A stretch of DNA of 64,000 nucleotides from Streptomyces parvulus (GCF_014648855.1 NZ_BMRX01000015.1:124001-188000); one strand, 5' to 3'. Positions 8,159 to 17,279 are shown, counted from the first letter of the stretch. A program made the numbers and translations. The notes: generated by a model not told the origin, from the sequence alone.

Positions 8159-9214
8159 GTGACCGGACACGACACGCCCGCGGCGTTCCTCGACGGATTC
8201 GTGGCCCTTCTGGCCGAGGCCGCCGTCACCGGCCGCCGCCTCACCCGCGAGGAGCGCGCCGTACGCCGCGAACTGGGCGCACGCGCCGCCGCCTCCGGGC
8301 TCGGCTGGCGGGTCCTGGTCCGGGAGCACCTCGCGGCCGGCCGCGGAGCCCGGCCCGCCGAGGCCTCGCCCGACGACGTGCTCTCCGTCGTGGAACAGGC
8401 ACTGGACGCCTTCGCCGAGGGTTACGAGAGCGCCCAGCGGCTGGTCATCCGCCAGGAGGAGGCCGCCCGGCGCGAGTTCATCGACGACCTGCTCCACGGG
8501 CGCGGTGACGCCGGACAACTCGCGGCACGTGCCGAGCGGTTCGGGCTGCGGCTCTCCCGCGACCACGCCGTGGCCGTCGCCGAGGGACCGGTCGCCTACG
8601 ACGAGACCGATTCCGTCCCCCGGCGGGTGCAGGACGCCCTGTTCAGCCATTTCGAGAGCCGTCGCCTGCTGCTCACCACCAAGGACGGCCGGATGGTCTG
8701 CATCGCCCCCGGCGACCAGGGGGACGTGCTCACCCGCTTCGCCAAGCAGGCGCACGCCGCCACCGAGGGCGGCCAGGTCGCCCTCGGCCGCCCCCGCTCC
8801 GGCGCGATTGGGATTGGCCACAGCTACCAGGAGGCCCTCAACGCCCTGGACGTCGCCCACCGGATGGGCTTCGACGACCCGCTGCTGCGCGCCGCCGACC
8901 TGCTGGTCTTCCCCGTCCTCGCCCGCGACCGCACGGCCCTGGTGGACCTCGTGCGCGAGACGCTCAGCCCGCTGGAGCAGGCCCGCGGCGGAGCACAGCC
9001 CCTGCTCGACACGCTGAACGAGTACTTCGACGCGGGCTGCGTCGCCGCCGAGACCGCGCGCAGGCTCTCCCTGAGCGTCCGCGCCCTGACCTACCGCCTG
9101 GAACGCGTCCACACGCTGACCGGCGTCGACCCCACGGAACCCGTCCAGCGTTACATGCTGCAGACGTCGGTCATCGGCGCCCGCCTGCTCGACTGGCCCA
9201 GCCGGCCGCTGTGA
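8159..9214 (+). CDS. PucR-family transcriptional regulator (CdaR-type HTH)
   Basis: 351 aa. The C-terminal PucR helix-turn-helix (EYFDAGCVAAETARRLSLS, VRALTYRLERVHTLTGVDP, about residues 280-325) is clear; upstream is a GGDEF-like CdaR linker (AIGIGHSYQEALNALDVAHR) and an N-terminal all-alpha sensory region. It should bind DNA and respond to an unknown signal. Start is the GTG at 8159 with GGAGGG just upstream. No target is obvious apart from the palindrome at 8037-8052 in its own upstream region and the secreted protein gene that follows. Confidence 0.85.
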   Translation: MTGHDTPAAFLDGFVALLAEAAVTGRRLTREERAVRRELGARAAASGLGWRVLVREHLAAGRGARPAEASPDDVLSVVEQALDAFAEGYESAQRLVIRQEEAARREFIDDLLHGRGDAGQLAARAERFGLRLSRDHAVAVAEGPVAYDETDSVPRRVQDALFSHFESRRLLLTTKDGRMVCIAPGDQGDVLTRFAKQAHAATEGGQVALGRPRSGAIGIGHSYQEALNALDVAHRMGFDDPLLRAADLLVFPVLARDRTALVDLVRETLSPLEQARGGAQPLLDTLNEYFDAGCVAAETARRLSLSVRALTYRLERVHTLTGVDPTEPVQRYMLQTSVIGARLLDWPSRPL

Positions 9215-9471
9215 CGCGGCGGGGCCCCACCCGCCCGCGACCCCGCCCTCGCCATGCGCTCCAGCCGCGCGGTGTGTCACCGAGCGCCATATCAGAGACC
9301 TCGTCACCGAGTGGGCGATACCCGGGACTTCAGCCTGATTTCTTCTGGAACGGAGCGATCCGGCCAACCTGCGTGCCCGTTCATCGTCGCGGACAACCCG
9401 TCACCGGGTCCCCGCCTCTCACAGCGCGGACACAGCGAGTGCCCACCCGACACCCGGAGGACGAGGGATCG

Positions 9472-11226
9472 ATGACCAGAACGCGCACCACCCGGCTGCG
9501 GCGTCCGCTGCTCGCCGGCACCACGGCCGTCGCCGCCATGGCCGTGACGGCAGGCCTCGTGGCCGCCACGTCGGAACCGGCGAAGGCGGCCACGGGACCC
9601 AAGCTGAGCCTCATCGCCGCGACCGGCTCGATCACCCTCACCTCCTGGAAGGAGGACCCGGGTGTCTACCTCGATCTCGGCACCTACCTCACCGCCGAGG
9701 GAACGCCGTTCGAGCTGAAGGCGACCCGGAAGTCCTACAAGGACCCGGTGACCGTCACCCAGACCGTGTACGAGGGCGGCAAGGCCAAGGCGAAGACACT
9801 GCCCAAGGGCACCGTGAAGGACTTCTCCGGGCTTCCCGGCTTCGCGGAGATCACCGTCACCGACAAGGCCGGCAAGAAGGTCCTCGGCCGGACCGAGGAC
9901 TTCTGCCCCAACAACGCCAGCGGCCGCGTGAAGCCCGACGCGCCCGCCACCTCCAAGTATCCGGAGAGCTGCCCCACCAACCCGTTCACCCTCGGCTCGG
10001 TGTGGGGCGTGGAGAAGGGCTGGGCGGCCAACACCTACGCCGGCTCCTACACCGACACGGTCCAGCTGCCGGCCGGCACCTACACCGCCAAGGTCGGCGT
10101 CGCCAAGAAGTACCGCGACCTGTTCGGCATCGCCGACAAGCCCGCCACGGTGAAGGTGACCGTGCAGGAGCGCAGTTACGAGGACGAGGAGGGCGCCGCC
10201 CAGCCCGCCCCCGCGGCCGCGTCGGCCGGGCGGCACGCCGGGCACGGTGCCGCCCACCAGGCCCCTGCCGCGCACGCGGGCCACGGCCCGGGACACGCCC
10301 CGGCCCCCGCCGAGGCCGGCGCGCCGGTCACCAGCGGAGCGAGCCCGTCGTACAACGTGGGCCACGGCCCGCTCAAGGCCGCTCCGCCCGCCCTGCCCTG
10401 GGCCCTGAAGAAGCAGCAGGCCGCCCGCTCGATGCGGGTCGGTGACACGGGCGGCCAGACCGACGGCTCGCGCAAGGCACCCGCCCTCCAGCCGCTCGCC
10501 AAGCGGCCCGCGGGCAAGCCCGCCGTACCCGACGTCCCCAAGCCCGACCTGCGCTCGCTGCCGGCCTACGGCATCGTCATCAGCGACGGCGAGAAGAACG
10601 TCCCCGGCAAGGACTACCTGGCCTTCAGCGCCAACGTCTGGAACGCCGGCCCGGCACAGCTCGTGGTGGACGGCTTCCGCTCGCCCGGCAAGGCCAAGAT
10701 GGACGCCTACCAGTACTTCTACGACGCCAAGGGCAAGCAGGTCGGCTACACCCCGACCGGCACCATGGAGTGGGACCCGCGTCCGGGCCACGTGCACTGG
10801 CACTTCACCGACTTCGCCAGCTACCGGCTGCTGAAGGCGGACAAGAAGGAGGCCGTGCGCAGCGGCAAGGAGGCCTTCTGCCTCGCCAACACCGACGCGA
10901 TCGACTACACGGTGAAGAACGCCAACTGGCACCCCTTCAACACCGACCTCGCCACCGCCTGCGGCGAGGAGAACTCGATCTCGGTCCGCGAGGTCCTGGA
11001 CGTCGGCTCCGGCGACACCTACACCCAGGACCTGCCCGGCCAGTCCTTCGACATCACCGACGTGCCCAACGGCACGTACTACATCCAGGTGCTGGCCAAC
11101 CCGGAGAAGCGCCTGAAGGAGACCAGCACCGACAACAACAGCGCCCTGCGCAAGATCGTGCTGGGCGGCAAGCCCGACGCGCGCACGGTGACCGTGCCAC
11201 CGCACGACCTGGTGAACGCCAACTGA
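9472..11226 (+). CDS. Secreted lysyl oxidase-like copper protein
   Basis: 584 aa. An Arg-rich N terminus (TRTRTTRLRRPLLAGTTAVAA) and a hydrophobic stretch ending near AKA-AT indicate export. Residues about 40-235 form an uncharacterised beta-rich domain. A linker rich in His, Ala and Pro (about 245-285: RHAGHGAAHQ, HAGHGPGHAP) could bind metal. The C-terminal third has the lysyl oxidase copper motif HVHWHF and the downstream AFCLANTDAIDY and NSALRKIVL segments. Lysyl oxidases oxidatively deaminate lysine side chains using Cu and a quinone cofactor. The ATG at 9472 follows GGAGGACGAGGG; an upstream in-frame extension to 9211 lacks a signal and was rejected. Confidence 0.85.
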   Translation: MTRTRTTRLRRPLLAGTTAVAAMAVTAGLVAATSEPAKAATGPKLSLIAATGSITLTSWKEDPGVYLDLGTYLTAEGTPFELKATRKSYKDPVTVTQTVYEGGKAKAKTLPKGTVKDFSGLPGFAEITVTDKAGKKVLGRTEDFCPNNASGRVKPDAPATSKYPESCPTNPFTLGSVWGVEKGWAANTYAGSYTDTVQLPAGTYTAKVGVAKKYRDLFGIADKPATVKVTVQERSYEDEEGAAQPAPAAASAGRHAGHGAAHQAPAAHAGHGPGHAPAPAEAGAPVTSGASPSYNVGHGPLKAAPPALPWALKKQQAARSMRVGDTGGQTDGSRKAPALQPLAKRPAGKPAVPDVPKPDLRSLPAYGIVISDGEKNVPGKDYLAFSANVWNAGPAQLVVDGFRSPGKAKMDAYQYFYDAKGKQVGYTPTGTMEWDPRPGHVHWHFTDFASYRLLKADKKEAVRSGKEAFCLANTDAIDYTVKNANWHPFNTDLATACGEENSISVREVLDVGSGDTYTQDLPGQSFDITDVPNGTYYIQVLANPEKRLKETSTDNNSALRKIVLGGKPDARTVTVPPHDLVNAN

Positions 11227-11258
11227 CCGCCCACCGCGGACACCCCTGACGGAGACCA

Positions 11259-11295
11259 GGACGCCGACGGCCGCGCACAGTGGCCGTCGGCGTCC
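11259..11295 (+). terminator. Strong hairpin after the lysyl oxidase gene
   Basis: Perfect 14-bp stem, GGACGCCGACGGCC (11259-11272) and its complement at 11282-11295, with a 9-nt loop, 33 bp after the stop codon. It lacks a long T-run, as is usual in Streptomyces. Confidence 0.75.
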
Positions 11296-11316
11296 GCCTT
11301 CTTGATCGCGGCCCCC

Positions 11317-11347
11317 TTGACCTTGACACCGTGACAAGGCCTTCACT
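11317..11347 (+). promoter_or_regulatory. MerR-type promoter/operator of the HEAT-MerR operon
   Basis: Near-perfect dyad CCTTGACACCGTGACAAGG (11321-11339, one mismatched pair) next to TTGACC at 11317-11322. A candidate -10 (TTCACT, 11342-11347) would give the 19-bp spacer characteristic of MerR-activated promoters. The downstream operon encodes a MerR protein, so autoregulation is the natural reading. The -10 is a poor match, which fits a promoter needing an activator. Confidence 0.6.
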
Positions 11348-11369
11348 GCTCGCCAGGGAGGTGGTCACG

Positions 11370-12050
11370 ATGACGGCCACGCAACAGGAAGACTCCGACG
11401 TCGTCCGGACGCTCCGGACGCTGGAGGACGACCGCTCGTCGGTGCGGCTGCGGGCCGCCCTGGCGGCGGGCACGGCACCCGACCCGCGCTTCGTCGGCAA
11501 GCTCGTCGAGCGGTGCGGCGTCGAGCCCGACTTCTTCGTACGCGACATGCTGACCTGGGCGCTCACCCGGCACCCGGTCTCGGTGACACTGCCCGTGCTG
11601 GTCCGCGAGGTCCGCTCCGAGCACGCGAGGGCGAGGAGCCAGGCGCTGCACACGCTGTCCAAGGTCGGAGACCGGCGGGCCTGGCCGGCCGTCACGGAGG
11701 CGCTGCTGTCCGACCCCGACGACGAGGTGGCGCGCAGCGCCTGGCGGGCCGCCGCCGTACTCGTACCGGTGGGGGAGGAGCCCGCGCTGGCGCGGAGCCT
11801 GGTGACCCAGCTCGGCCGCGGCGGGCGGGAGACGCAGCTCAGCCTCAGCCGGGCGCTGGTCGCCCTCGGCGAGGAGGTGGTGCCCGCAGTGCGCGCGGCC
11901 GCGACGGGCGCCGACCCCCTCGTGCGGGCGCACGCGCTCGCCACCGAGCGGCTGCTGCGGGATCCCGACACCGGCTTCGGCCACGCGATCGAGGAGGCGA
12001 AGCGCGTGGTGGCCCTCGGCCCCGACGCCGGCGACGCCCATGGGGGATGA
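11370..12050 (+). CDS. HEAT-repeat protein
   Basis: 226 aa, soluble. Composed of about five HEAT/PBS-lyase-type helical repeats; clear units are SVRLRAALAAG, DDEVARSAWRAAAVLV and DPLVRAHALATERLL. Such repeats make a curved protein-protein interaction surface and no catalytic residue is seen. The ATG at 11370 follows GGGAGG. It ends 6 bp before a MerR regulator whose C-terminal part is also HEAT-like, so the two probably form a complex or antagonise one another. Confidence 0.75.
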   Translation: MTATQQEDSDVVRTLRTLEDDRSSVRLRAALAAGTAPDPRFVGKLVERCGVEPDFFVRDMLTWALTRHPVSVTLPVLVREVRSEHARARSQALHTLSKVGDRRAWPAVTEALLSDPDDEVARSAWRAAAVLVPVGEEPALARSLVTQLGRGGRETQLSLSRALVALGEEVVPAVRAAATGADPLVRAHALATERLLRDPDTGFGHAIEEAKRVVALGPDAGDAHGG

Positions 12051-12056
12051 TGGGAC

Positions 12057-13055
12057 GTGTTGATCGGTGAGGTGGCGCGACGGTCCGGGGTCAGTGCCCG
12101 CATGCTCCGGCACTACGAGTCGCTGGGCCTGGTCAGCCCCTCCGGCCGGACCGGCTCCGGATACCGGGAGTACTCGGGCCGGGACATCAGGCGGATCTTC
12201 CACATCGAGAGCCTGCGGTCACTCGGGCTGTCGCTGCGGGAGATCGGCCGGGCGCTCGACGACCCCGGCTTCACGCCCGCGCAGCTCGTCGGCGACCTCG
12301 TCCGGCGCACCCACGAACGCGTCGCGGCCGAGACCGAGCTGCTCGCCCGGCTGTCCCGGATCGACGCAGCCGGCCCCGCGGACTGGGAGGACGTGCTCCA
12401 GATCGTGGCGCTCCTGCAGGCACTGGGGTCGAAGAGCCCCGACGCCCGCCAGCGCGCCGCACTCTCCTCCGGCGAGGAGGTGCCGGTGCCGGTGGAGGCC
12501 CTGGTCGAGGCGGTCCTGACCGAGACGGACACCAACGTCGCCGGAGCCCTGCGCTGGGCGCTGGCACGGTCGGGGGAGCGGAGCCCGGCGCTCCTGGCCC
12601 GGGCCCTCGGGGCGCCGGAGGCCGCGGTGCGCGAGCGCGCCGTGCGGTGCCTGGCCGCGATGCCGGGCGACGACGCCACCGAGCACCTGCGGCGCGCTCT
12701 CGACGCACCCGACGCCGTGGTACGCGGGTGCGCGGCGCCCGCGCTCGGGACGCGCGGCGTGACCGACGCGGTCCCCGAGCTGGTCGACATGATCGTCGAC
12801 GGGCGCAACGACACCGACGCCGCGGACGCGCTCGCCGTGCTGGCCGCCGATCCCGCGTCGGCCGACGCCGTCGCCGGCCGGCTCGTCGCCCGTCTCACCG
12901 AGGGCGCCACCGGACCCGGGGCGCGCGGCCGCCTGACCCAGGCGCTCGCGGGCGTGCCCGGCGCGAGGGCGAGACGCGCGCTGGAGGAGCTGTCCCGGGA
13001 CGAGGACCGTGCCGTCGCCCTCACCGCCGTGTACCTGCTCCGGCTGCGCGAGTGA
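12057..13055 (+). CDS. MerR-family regulator fused to HEAT repeats
   Basis: 332 aa. Residues 1-75 are a canonical MerR winged helix (IGEVARRSGVSARMLRHYES, then LGLVSPSG and YREYSG), followed by the dimerisation helix (RRTHERVAAETELLARLSRI). The remaining 200 residues form HEAT-type repeats (APEAAVRERAVRCLAAMPGD, APDAVVRGCAAPALG), replacing a small-molecule effector domain. It probably activates its own operon through the dyad at 11321-11339, with HEAT-protein contacts as signal. GTG start at 12057, ribosome site overlapping the end of the preceding gene. Confidence 0.85.
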   Translation: MLIGEVARRSGVSARMLRHYESLGLVSPSGRTGSGYREYSGRDIRRIFHIESLRSLGLSLREIGRALDDPGFTPAQLVGDLVRRTHERVAAETELLARLSRIDAAGPADWEDVLQIVALLQALGSKSPDARQRAALSSGEEVPVPVEALVEAVLTETDTNVAGALRWALARSGERSPALLARALGAPEAAVRERAVRCLAAMPGDDATEHLRRALDAPDAVVRGCAAPALGTRGVTDAVPELVDMIVDGRNDTDAADALAVLAADPASADAVAGRLVARLTEGATGPGARGRLTQALAGVPGARARRALEELSRDEDRAVALTAVYLLRLRE

Positions 13056-13121
13056 CCACGCGCTGCCGCCCCGCGACGGCGTGCGGCTCCGGGACCGCCT
13101 ACGTACATTGGAGAGGTGGGT

Positions 13122-14396
13122 GTGACTCCTGAGCCACCGTGGACGGGGCATGTCGACTACGCGGCACTCTTCGCCGCGACCCCCAGTCCCTACCTGGTGG
13201 TCGACCGCAACCTGATGATCGTGAGCGTCAACGCGGCCTACTCCCGGGCGACCGGCCGGGCCGCCGAGGACCTGCTCGGCCGGTACCTCTTCGACGCGGT
13301 CCCCGAGAACCCGGCCGTCTCGGAGTCCGACGGGGCCCGCAAGGTCTCCGCCTCCCTGCGGCGCGTGCTGGCCACGGGCCGGCCGGAGAGCATGGCGATC
13401 CAGCGGTACGACATCCCCAGCACCGCCCACCCCGGGGGCTTCGAGGAACGCTGGTGGTCGCCGGTGAACACCCCGGTCCTCGACGCCGAGGGCGAGGTCG
13501 CCTGGATCATCCACCGGGTCGAGGACGTGACCGCCTTCATCCGCGACCGCCGGCACTGGCGCCGCACCACCGCCGACGACCCGGGCCCGGCGGACGCCGG
13601 GATGGAGGCCGGCATCGAGGCCGAGCTGTACGCGCGGGCCAAGGAACTGGAGCGGCTCAACGAGGAGTTGCGGCAGGCGCACGCCCGGGAGCGGCAGGTG
13701 GCGATCACACTCCAGGAGGCCATGCTGCGCTCGCCCGACCTCGCCCGGCACTCCGACGTGGCGGTGCGCTACCTGCCGGCCATCGGCTCACTGAACGTGT
13801 GCGGCGACTGGTACGACGCCGTCGACCTGTCCGACGGGCGCTTCTTCGTCGCCGTCGGGGACGTGGTCGGCCACGGCCTGGAGGCGGCCACCGTCATGGG
13901 GATGCTGCGCAGCGCGCTGTCGGCGGCCAGCCGCACCGTCCCAGGACCCGCCCAGGCGCTGGAGGTGCTGGGCCTGTACGCGCGCTCGGTGGAGGGCGCC
14001 CTCGCCGCGACCGCCGTCACCGCCCTGGTGGACACCCGCTCCCAGCTGATCATCTACTCCAGCGCCGGGCACCCGCCGCCGGTCCTGATGCGCGCCGACG
14101 GCAGCTGCCACCTGCTGGACCAGGCCATCGACCCGCCGCTCGGCGCCCGGCCCACCCATGTGCCGCGTCCGCAGGCCGGCATCGCCTACCAGCCCGGCGA
14201 CATCCTCGTCCTCTACACCGACGGTCTCGTCGAACGCCGGGACGAGGACATCGACGTCAGCCTGCGCCGCCTGACCGACACCCTGCGCGACTGCCTCGGC
14301 CTGGACCCCGAGCGCCTCGCCGACGTACTCCTGGAGAGCCTCGGCGTCAGCCACGGCGCCCGGGACGACATCGCGCTGGTGGCCGTGGGGCTGTGA
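13122..14396 (+). CDS. PAS-domain PP2C-type (SpoIIE/RsbU) serine phosphatase
   Basis: 424 aa. An N-terminal PAS domain (about 10-130: YLVVDRNLMIVSVNAAYSRA, ending VEDVTAFIRDR), a coiled coil (AKELERLNEELRQAHARERQ, about 180-205) and a C-terminal SpoIIE/PP2C catalytic domain with GDWYDA, GDVVGHGLEAA, LVLYTDGLVERR and GARDDIALVAV, which keep the metal-binding aspartates. It should dephosphorylate a STAS anti-anti-sigma factor in response to a PAS-sensed cue. GTG at 13122 has GGAGAGG five bases upstream; another in-frame GTG at 13116 overlaps that site. A STAS protein and an RsbW-like kinase are encoded 40 kb away in this window, not adjacent. Confidence 0.88.
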   Translation: MTPEPPWTGHVDYAALFAATPSPYLVVDRNLMIVSVNAAYSRATGRAAEDLLGRYLFDAVPENPAVSESDGARKVSASLRRVLATGRPESMAIQRYDIPSTAHPGGFEERWWSPVNTPVLDAEGEVAWIIHRVEDVTAFIRDRRHWRRTTADDPGPADAGMEAGIEAELYARAKELERLNEELRQAHARERQVAITLQEAMLRSPDLARHSDVAVRYLPAIGSLNVCGDWYDAVDLSDGRFFVAVGDVVGHGLEAATVMGMLRSALSAASRTVPGPAQALEVLGLYARSVEGALAATAVTALVDTRSQLIIYSSAGHPPPVLMRADGSCHLLDQAIDPPLGARPTHVPRPQAGIAYQPGDILVLYTDGLVERRDEDIDVSLRRLTDTLRDCLGLDPERLADVLLESLGVSHGARDDIALVAVGL

Positions 14397-14507
14397 GGTG
14401 GGTGCGTCGCACGGTGCGGCGAGAGCGGGTGCCGGGCGTCGTGGGGGCGTCGTACGTTGGACTCCAGCAGGCACCATCGGGCTGGCGGGGGACTTCGCGG
14501 ACACGGC

Positions 14508-15206
14508 CTAGCCCCGGCGCACGAACCTAACCCGCAGCTCCGGCGCCATGCGTTCGGTCGCGTGGCGCACGGTGATCCGGGGCAGCCCGGGGGCGTGCCG
14601 GTCGAGGAAGTCGGCCAGCGCCCGCTCGTCGTGGCGCCCGATCTCCCTGAGCATCCACCCCAGCGCCTTGTGGATGAGCGGCTCGGGATCCCGGCGGAGC
14701 GCGACGACCAGCGAGAACGTCGGCCCGTACCGGCCGGCGCGGATCAGTGTCAGCGTGGCCACGACGGCGATCCGCCGCTCCCAGAGGGAAGTCGAGGCCG
14801 CCAGCCGTTCCAGGACGCCCGGCGGTTCGTCCAGGAGCCAGGTCCCCAGGACGACCGGCGCGGACCCGTCGACCAAGTCCCAGTTGTCCACACGGTCGGT
14901 GTGCGCGAGGTAGAAGTCCGCCAGCTTCCCGCGTGCCGCGCGGTCGGGGGCGAGGCGCATCTGTTCGGCGAGCACGAGGAGCGCGACGAAGCGTTCCTCG
15001 TGGACGCGGCTGCTCAGCAGGTCCGCCACCTCCACCGACCGCAATCCGCGGTGGGACCGCGCGAGCCCGCGCAGCACCGGCACCCGTACGCCGAGCAGTT
15101 CGTCGTCCGCCGCGGGGCTGAGCACCCGTTCCAGCTGCGTGCGCACCTTCGGTTCGGCAAGCTCCCGCAGTTCCGACCGCAATCGTTCCAGTGAGGAGGA
15201 CGTCAT
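14508..15206 (-). CDS. AlkD-like DNA alkylation repair protein
   Basis: 232 aa, entirely helical HEAT-like (ALK) repeats. The family motif NWDLVDGSAP (about residues 108-117) carries the Trp and catalytic Asp used by AlkD-type DNA glycosylases to remove bulky 3- or 7-alkylpurines without base flipping. Length agrees with the family. Start ATG at 15206; the gene is convergent with the phosphatase and divergent from the lipoprotein gene. Confidence 0.88.
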   Translation of the reverse strand: MTSSSLERLRSELRELAEPKVRTQLERVLSPAADDELLGVRVPVLRGLARSHRGLRSVEVADLLSSRVHEERFVALLVLAEQMRLAPDRAARGKLADFYLAHTDRVDNWDLVDGSAPVVLGTWLLDEPPGVLERLAASTSLWERRIAVVATLTLIRAGRYGPTFSLVVALRRDPEPLIHKALGWMLREIGRHDERALADFLDRHAPGLPRITVRHATERMAPELRVRFVRRG

Positions 15207-15559
15207 GGGCCCGGACGCTAGCGCGCTTCGGGCGGGCCGGCCCCGGGGGCACCCCGGCCGGGGCGGCGCGGGTCAAGATCCGCCGGGTCACAGGTCTGTC
15301 CCGGCGGAGGGCGACGGCGACCGGGCACGCGGCGGAGTCCGTTCGCCGGGCTCGGGGCGCTCGCTGCGGGGCGTGGCACCGCCCTGGCGATGCGGCTGCG
15401 GTGCGACGCCGGTCAGGTGCGTGTAACAGGAATGTCCTCGGCGCGGGTCGGGCGGAACGCACTGCCGGTCGGGGCACCTCCTCCACAGCACAGACGCCGG
15501 TACGGCAACCACTCGTACCGGCGGGTCGGCCCTCCCAACCGATACCGAGGAAGTCAACG
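15207..15559. other. Divergent intergenic region, no gene
   Basis: About 350 bp between the AlkD-like gene and the lipoprotein gene. Several open frames cross it but none has a ribosome site or recognisable protein. I see no clear promoter, hairpin or repeat. Confidence 0.5.
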
Positions 15560-16234
15560 ATGCGCGTTCACAAGCTCACCTTCGCCGCCCTCGCCGTAGT
15601 GGCCGGCCTCTCGCTCACGGCCTGCCAGAACGACGACGCAGCCGGGCAGAGCGACCAGTCGGCCGCGGCCGGCGAGGCGTCCGCGAACGGCGGCTCGGGC
15701 TCGAGTGAAGACTCGCAGCAGGGCGGCGGGGAGGAATCCGCCGGGGCGAGCGCCGACGGGCAGGAGGCGGCCGGCGGCTCGGCCACCGGGTCGGGCTCCG
15801 GCGAGCACGGCAAGGCCGGCAAGTGCCGGACCGACGAGCTGAAGTTCAAGGCGATCGACTCCACCATCGACGGCGACACCAACGGCACCGTCGCCGTCGA
15901 GCTGACCAACGGCGGCGGCCGGGAGTGCTCGATCTCCGGGTACGCGGGCGTCGACCTGAAGACCGCCTCCGGCACCCTGTCCGCCAAGCGCAGCGGCGAC
16001 CCGGTCGTCCCGGGCACCCTGAAGGACGGCGAGTCGGTGGCCTTCGGCATCCAGTACCCGATCAACGACTCGGGCGGCTCGGGCGTGCGGATCACCGGTC
16101 TCGTGGTGACCCCGCCGGACGAGACCAAGTCCGTCACCCTCGACTGGCCGGGCGCGGCCACGCTCCCCGTCACGGACGGCACCGGATCCCCCGTCGAGGT
16201 CGGGCCGATCGGCAGCGCCGGACAGGGCGGCTGA
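15560..16234 (+). CDS. DUF4232 lipoprotein
   Basis: 224 aa. Signal peptide with lipobox LTAC (Cys about residue 22), then a low-complexity Ser/Gly/Ala/Glu linker of about 60 residues, then a DUF4232-type beta-sandwich (CRTDELKFKAIDST, VAVELTNGGGRECSISGYAG, VRITGLVVTPP). Such proteins are anchored on the outer face of the membrane; function is not known. The two Cys in the domain (in KCRTDE and RECSIS) may form the conserved disulphide. ATG at 15560 with GAGGAAG upstream. Confidence 0.85.
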   Translation: MRVHKLTFAALAVVAGLSLTACQNDDAAGQSDQSAAAGEASANGGSGSSEDSQQGGGEESAGASADGQEAAGGSATGSGSGEHGKAGKCRTDELKFKAIDSTIDGDTNGTVAVELTNGGGRECSISGYAGVDLKTASGTLSAKRSGDPVVPGTLKDGESVAFGIQYPINDSGGSGVRITGLVVTPPDETKSVTLDWPGAATLPVTDGTGSPVEVGPIGSAGQGG

Positions 16235-16314
16235 CCGAATCTCCCGGGCGGGCGGCCCCGCCCTCGACTACTGTCGGAGCGCCGCGAGCAGTCGCCGCGG
16301 TGATGTCGCCCGGC

Positions 16315-16421
16315 GGCACCCATGAGCCGGGCCGCGCCCGCGAGTCGGACGGCACCCATGAGCCGGGCAGCGCCCGCGAGCCGGGCGGCGCCGACGAGCC
16401 GGCCGCGCACCGGAGCCGGGC
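16315..16421. repeat. 36-bp tandem repeat, about three units
   Basis: Two copies of a 36-bp unit beginning GGCACCCATGAGCCGGGC (16315-16350 and 16351-16386) differ at about three positions; a third, degenerate copy follows to about 16421. The unit length is a multiple of three and the first copies can be read as a 12-residue Gly-Thr-His-Glu-Pro repeat, but that frame is not continuous with either neighbouring gene. Confidence 0.7.
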
Positions 16422-16448
16422 GGCATTGCGGGAGAGGAGCGCCGACAC

Positions 16449-17279
16449 GTGCGGGAGCCGGAGGCACGGCGGGCGGTGGCCGCGGCCAGGACCACCGCCT
16501 CGTCACTCGGCCTGGCCGTCGACGCGGCGGCCGTACTCCACGACTCGAACAAGCTCACCCTGCGCCTGCTGCCCAGCGACGTCCTGGCCCGGGTGGCACC
16601 CGCGACGGAGCACGTCTCGGAGTTCGAGGTCGACCTGGCCCGGCGGTTCGCGGCGGCCGGATGCCCCGTCGCCTCCCTGGACCCCCGCGTGGAGCCGGTC
16701 GTCCACGAGCGGGACGGCTTCGTGATCACGCTGTGGACCTACTACGAGCCCGTGCCGCCCCAGCAACTCCCGCCCGTGGACTACGCCGACGCGCTCAAGC
16801 GGTTGCACCTCGGCCTGCGCCGGGTCGACGCCCCGGCGCCGCACTTCACTGACCGGGTCGAGCAGGCCGAGCGACTGGTGGCGGACCGCGAACGCACCCC
16901 GGCACTCAACGACGCCGACCGCGAGCTGCTAGGCGGCACCCTGCGAACCCTGAAGCGCACGGTCCGCGAACGCGGCGCCGCGGACCAGCTGCTCCACGGT
17001 GAGCCGCATCCGGGCAACGTCCTCACCACCCGGCACGGACCGCTCTTCATCGACCTGGAGACGTGCTGCCGCGGCCCAGTCGAGTTCGACCTGGCCCACG
17101 CCCCCGAGGAGGTGGGCGGGCACTATCCGGGCGTGGACCGGGAGTTGCTGCGGGACTGCCGGCTCCTCGTACTGGCGATGATCACCACGTGGCGCTGGGA
17201 CCGGCACGACCGGTTCCCGGACGGTCTCCGGCTCGGAAGGCAGTGGCTCGACCGGATCCGCGCGGAGACCGACCGCTGA
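16449..17279 (+). CDS. Aminoglycoside phosphotransferase-family kinase
   Basis: 276 aa. The kinase-like catalytic loop LLHGEPHPGNVL (about residues 180-191; His-Gly-Glu in place of the usual H-x-D, with the final Asn present) and metal-binding FIDLETC (where IDLE replaces the common IDWE) identify the APH/choline-kinase fold. It probably phosphorylates a small hydroxyl compound; resistance is not implied. Start is the GTG at 16449 after GGGAGAGGAG. The loop has Glu where the catalytic Asp normally sits (H-G-E-P-H), so activity should be regarded as unproven. Confidence 0.75.
   Translation: MREPEARRAVAAARTTASSLGLAVDAAAVLHDSNKLTLRLLPSDVLARVAPATEHVSEFEVDLARRFAAAGCPVASLDPRVEPVVHERDGFVITLWTYYEPVPPQQLPPVDYADALKRLHLGLRRVDAPAPHFTDRVEQAERLVADRERTPALNDADRELLGGTLRTLKRTVRERGAADQLLHGEPHPGNVLTTRHGPLFIDLETCCRGPVEFDLAHAPEEVGGHYPGVDRELLRDCRLLVLAMITTWRWDRHDRFPDGLRLGRQWLDRIRAETDR

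Noticed and set aside
16315..16421. CRISPR-like array
   Set aside because: Direct head-to-tail repeats without spacers, and only two good units.
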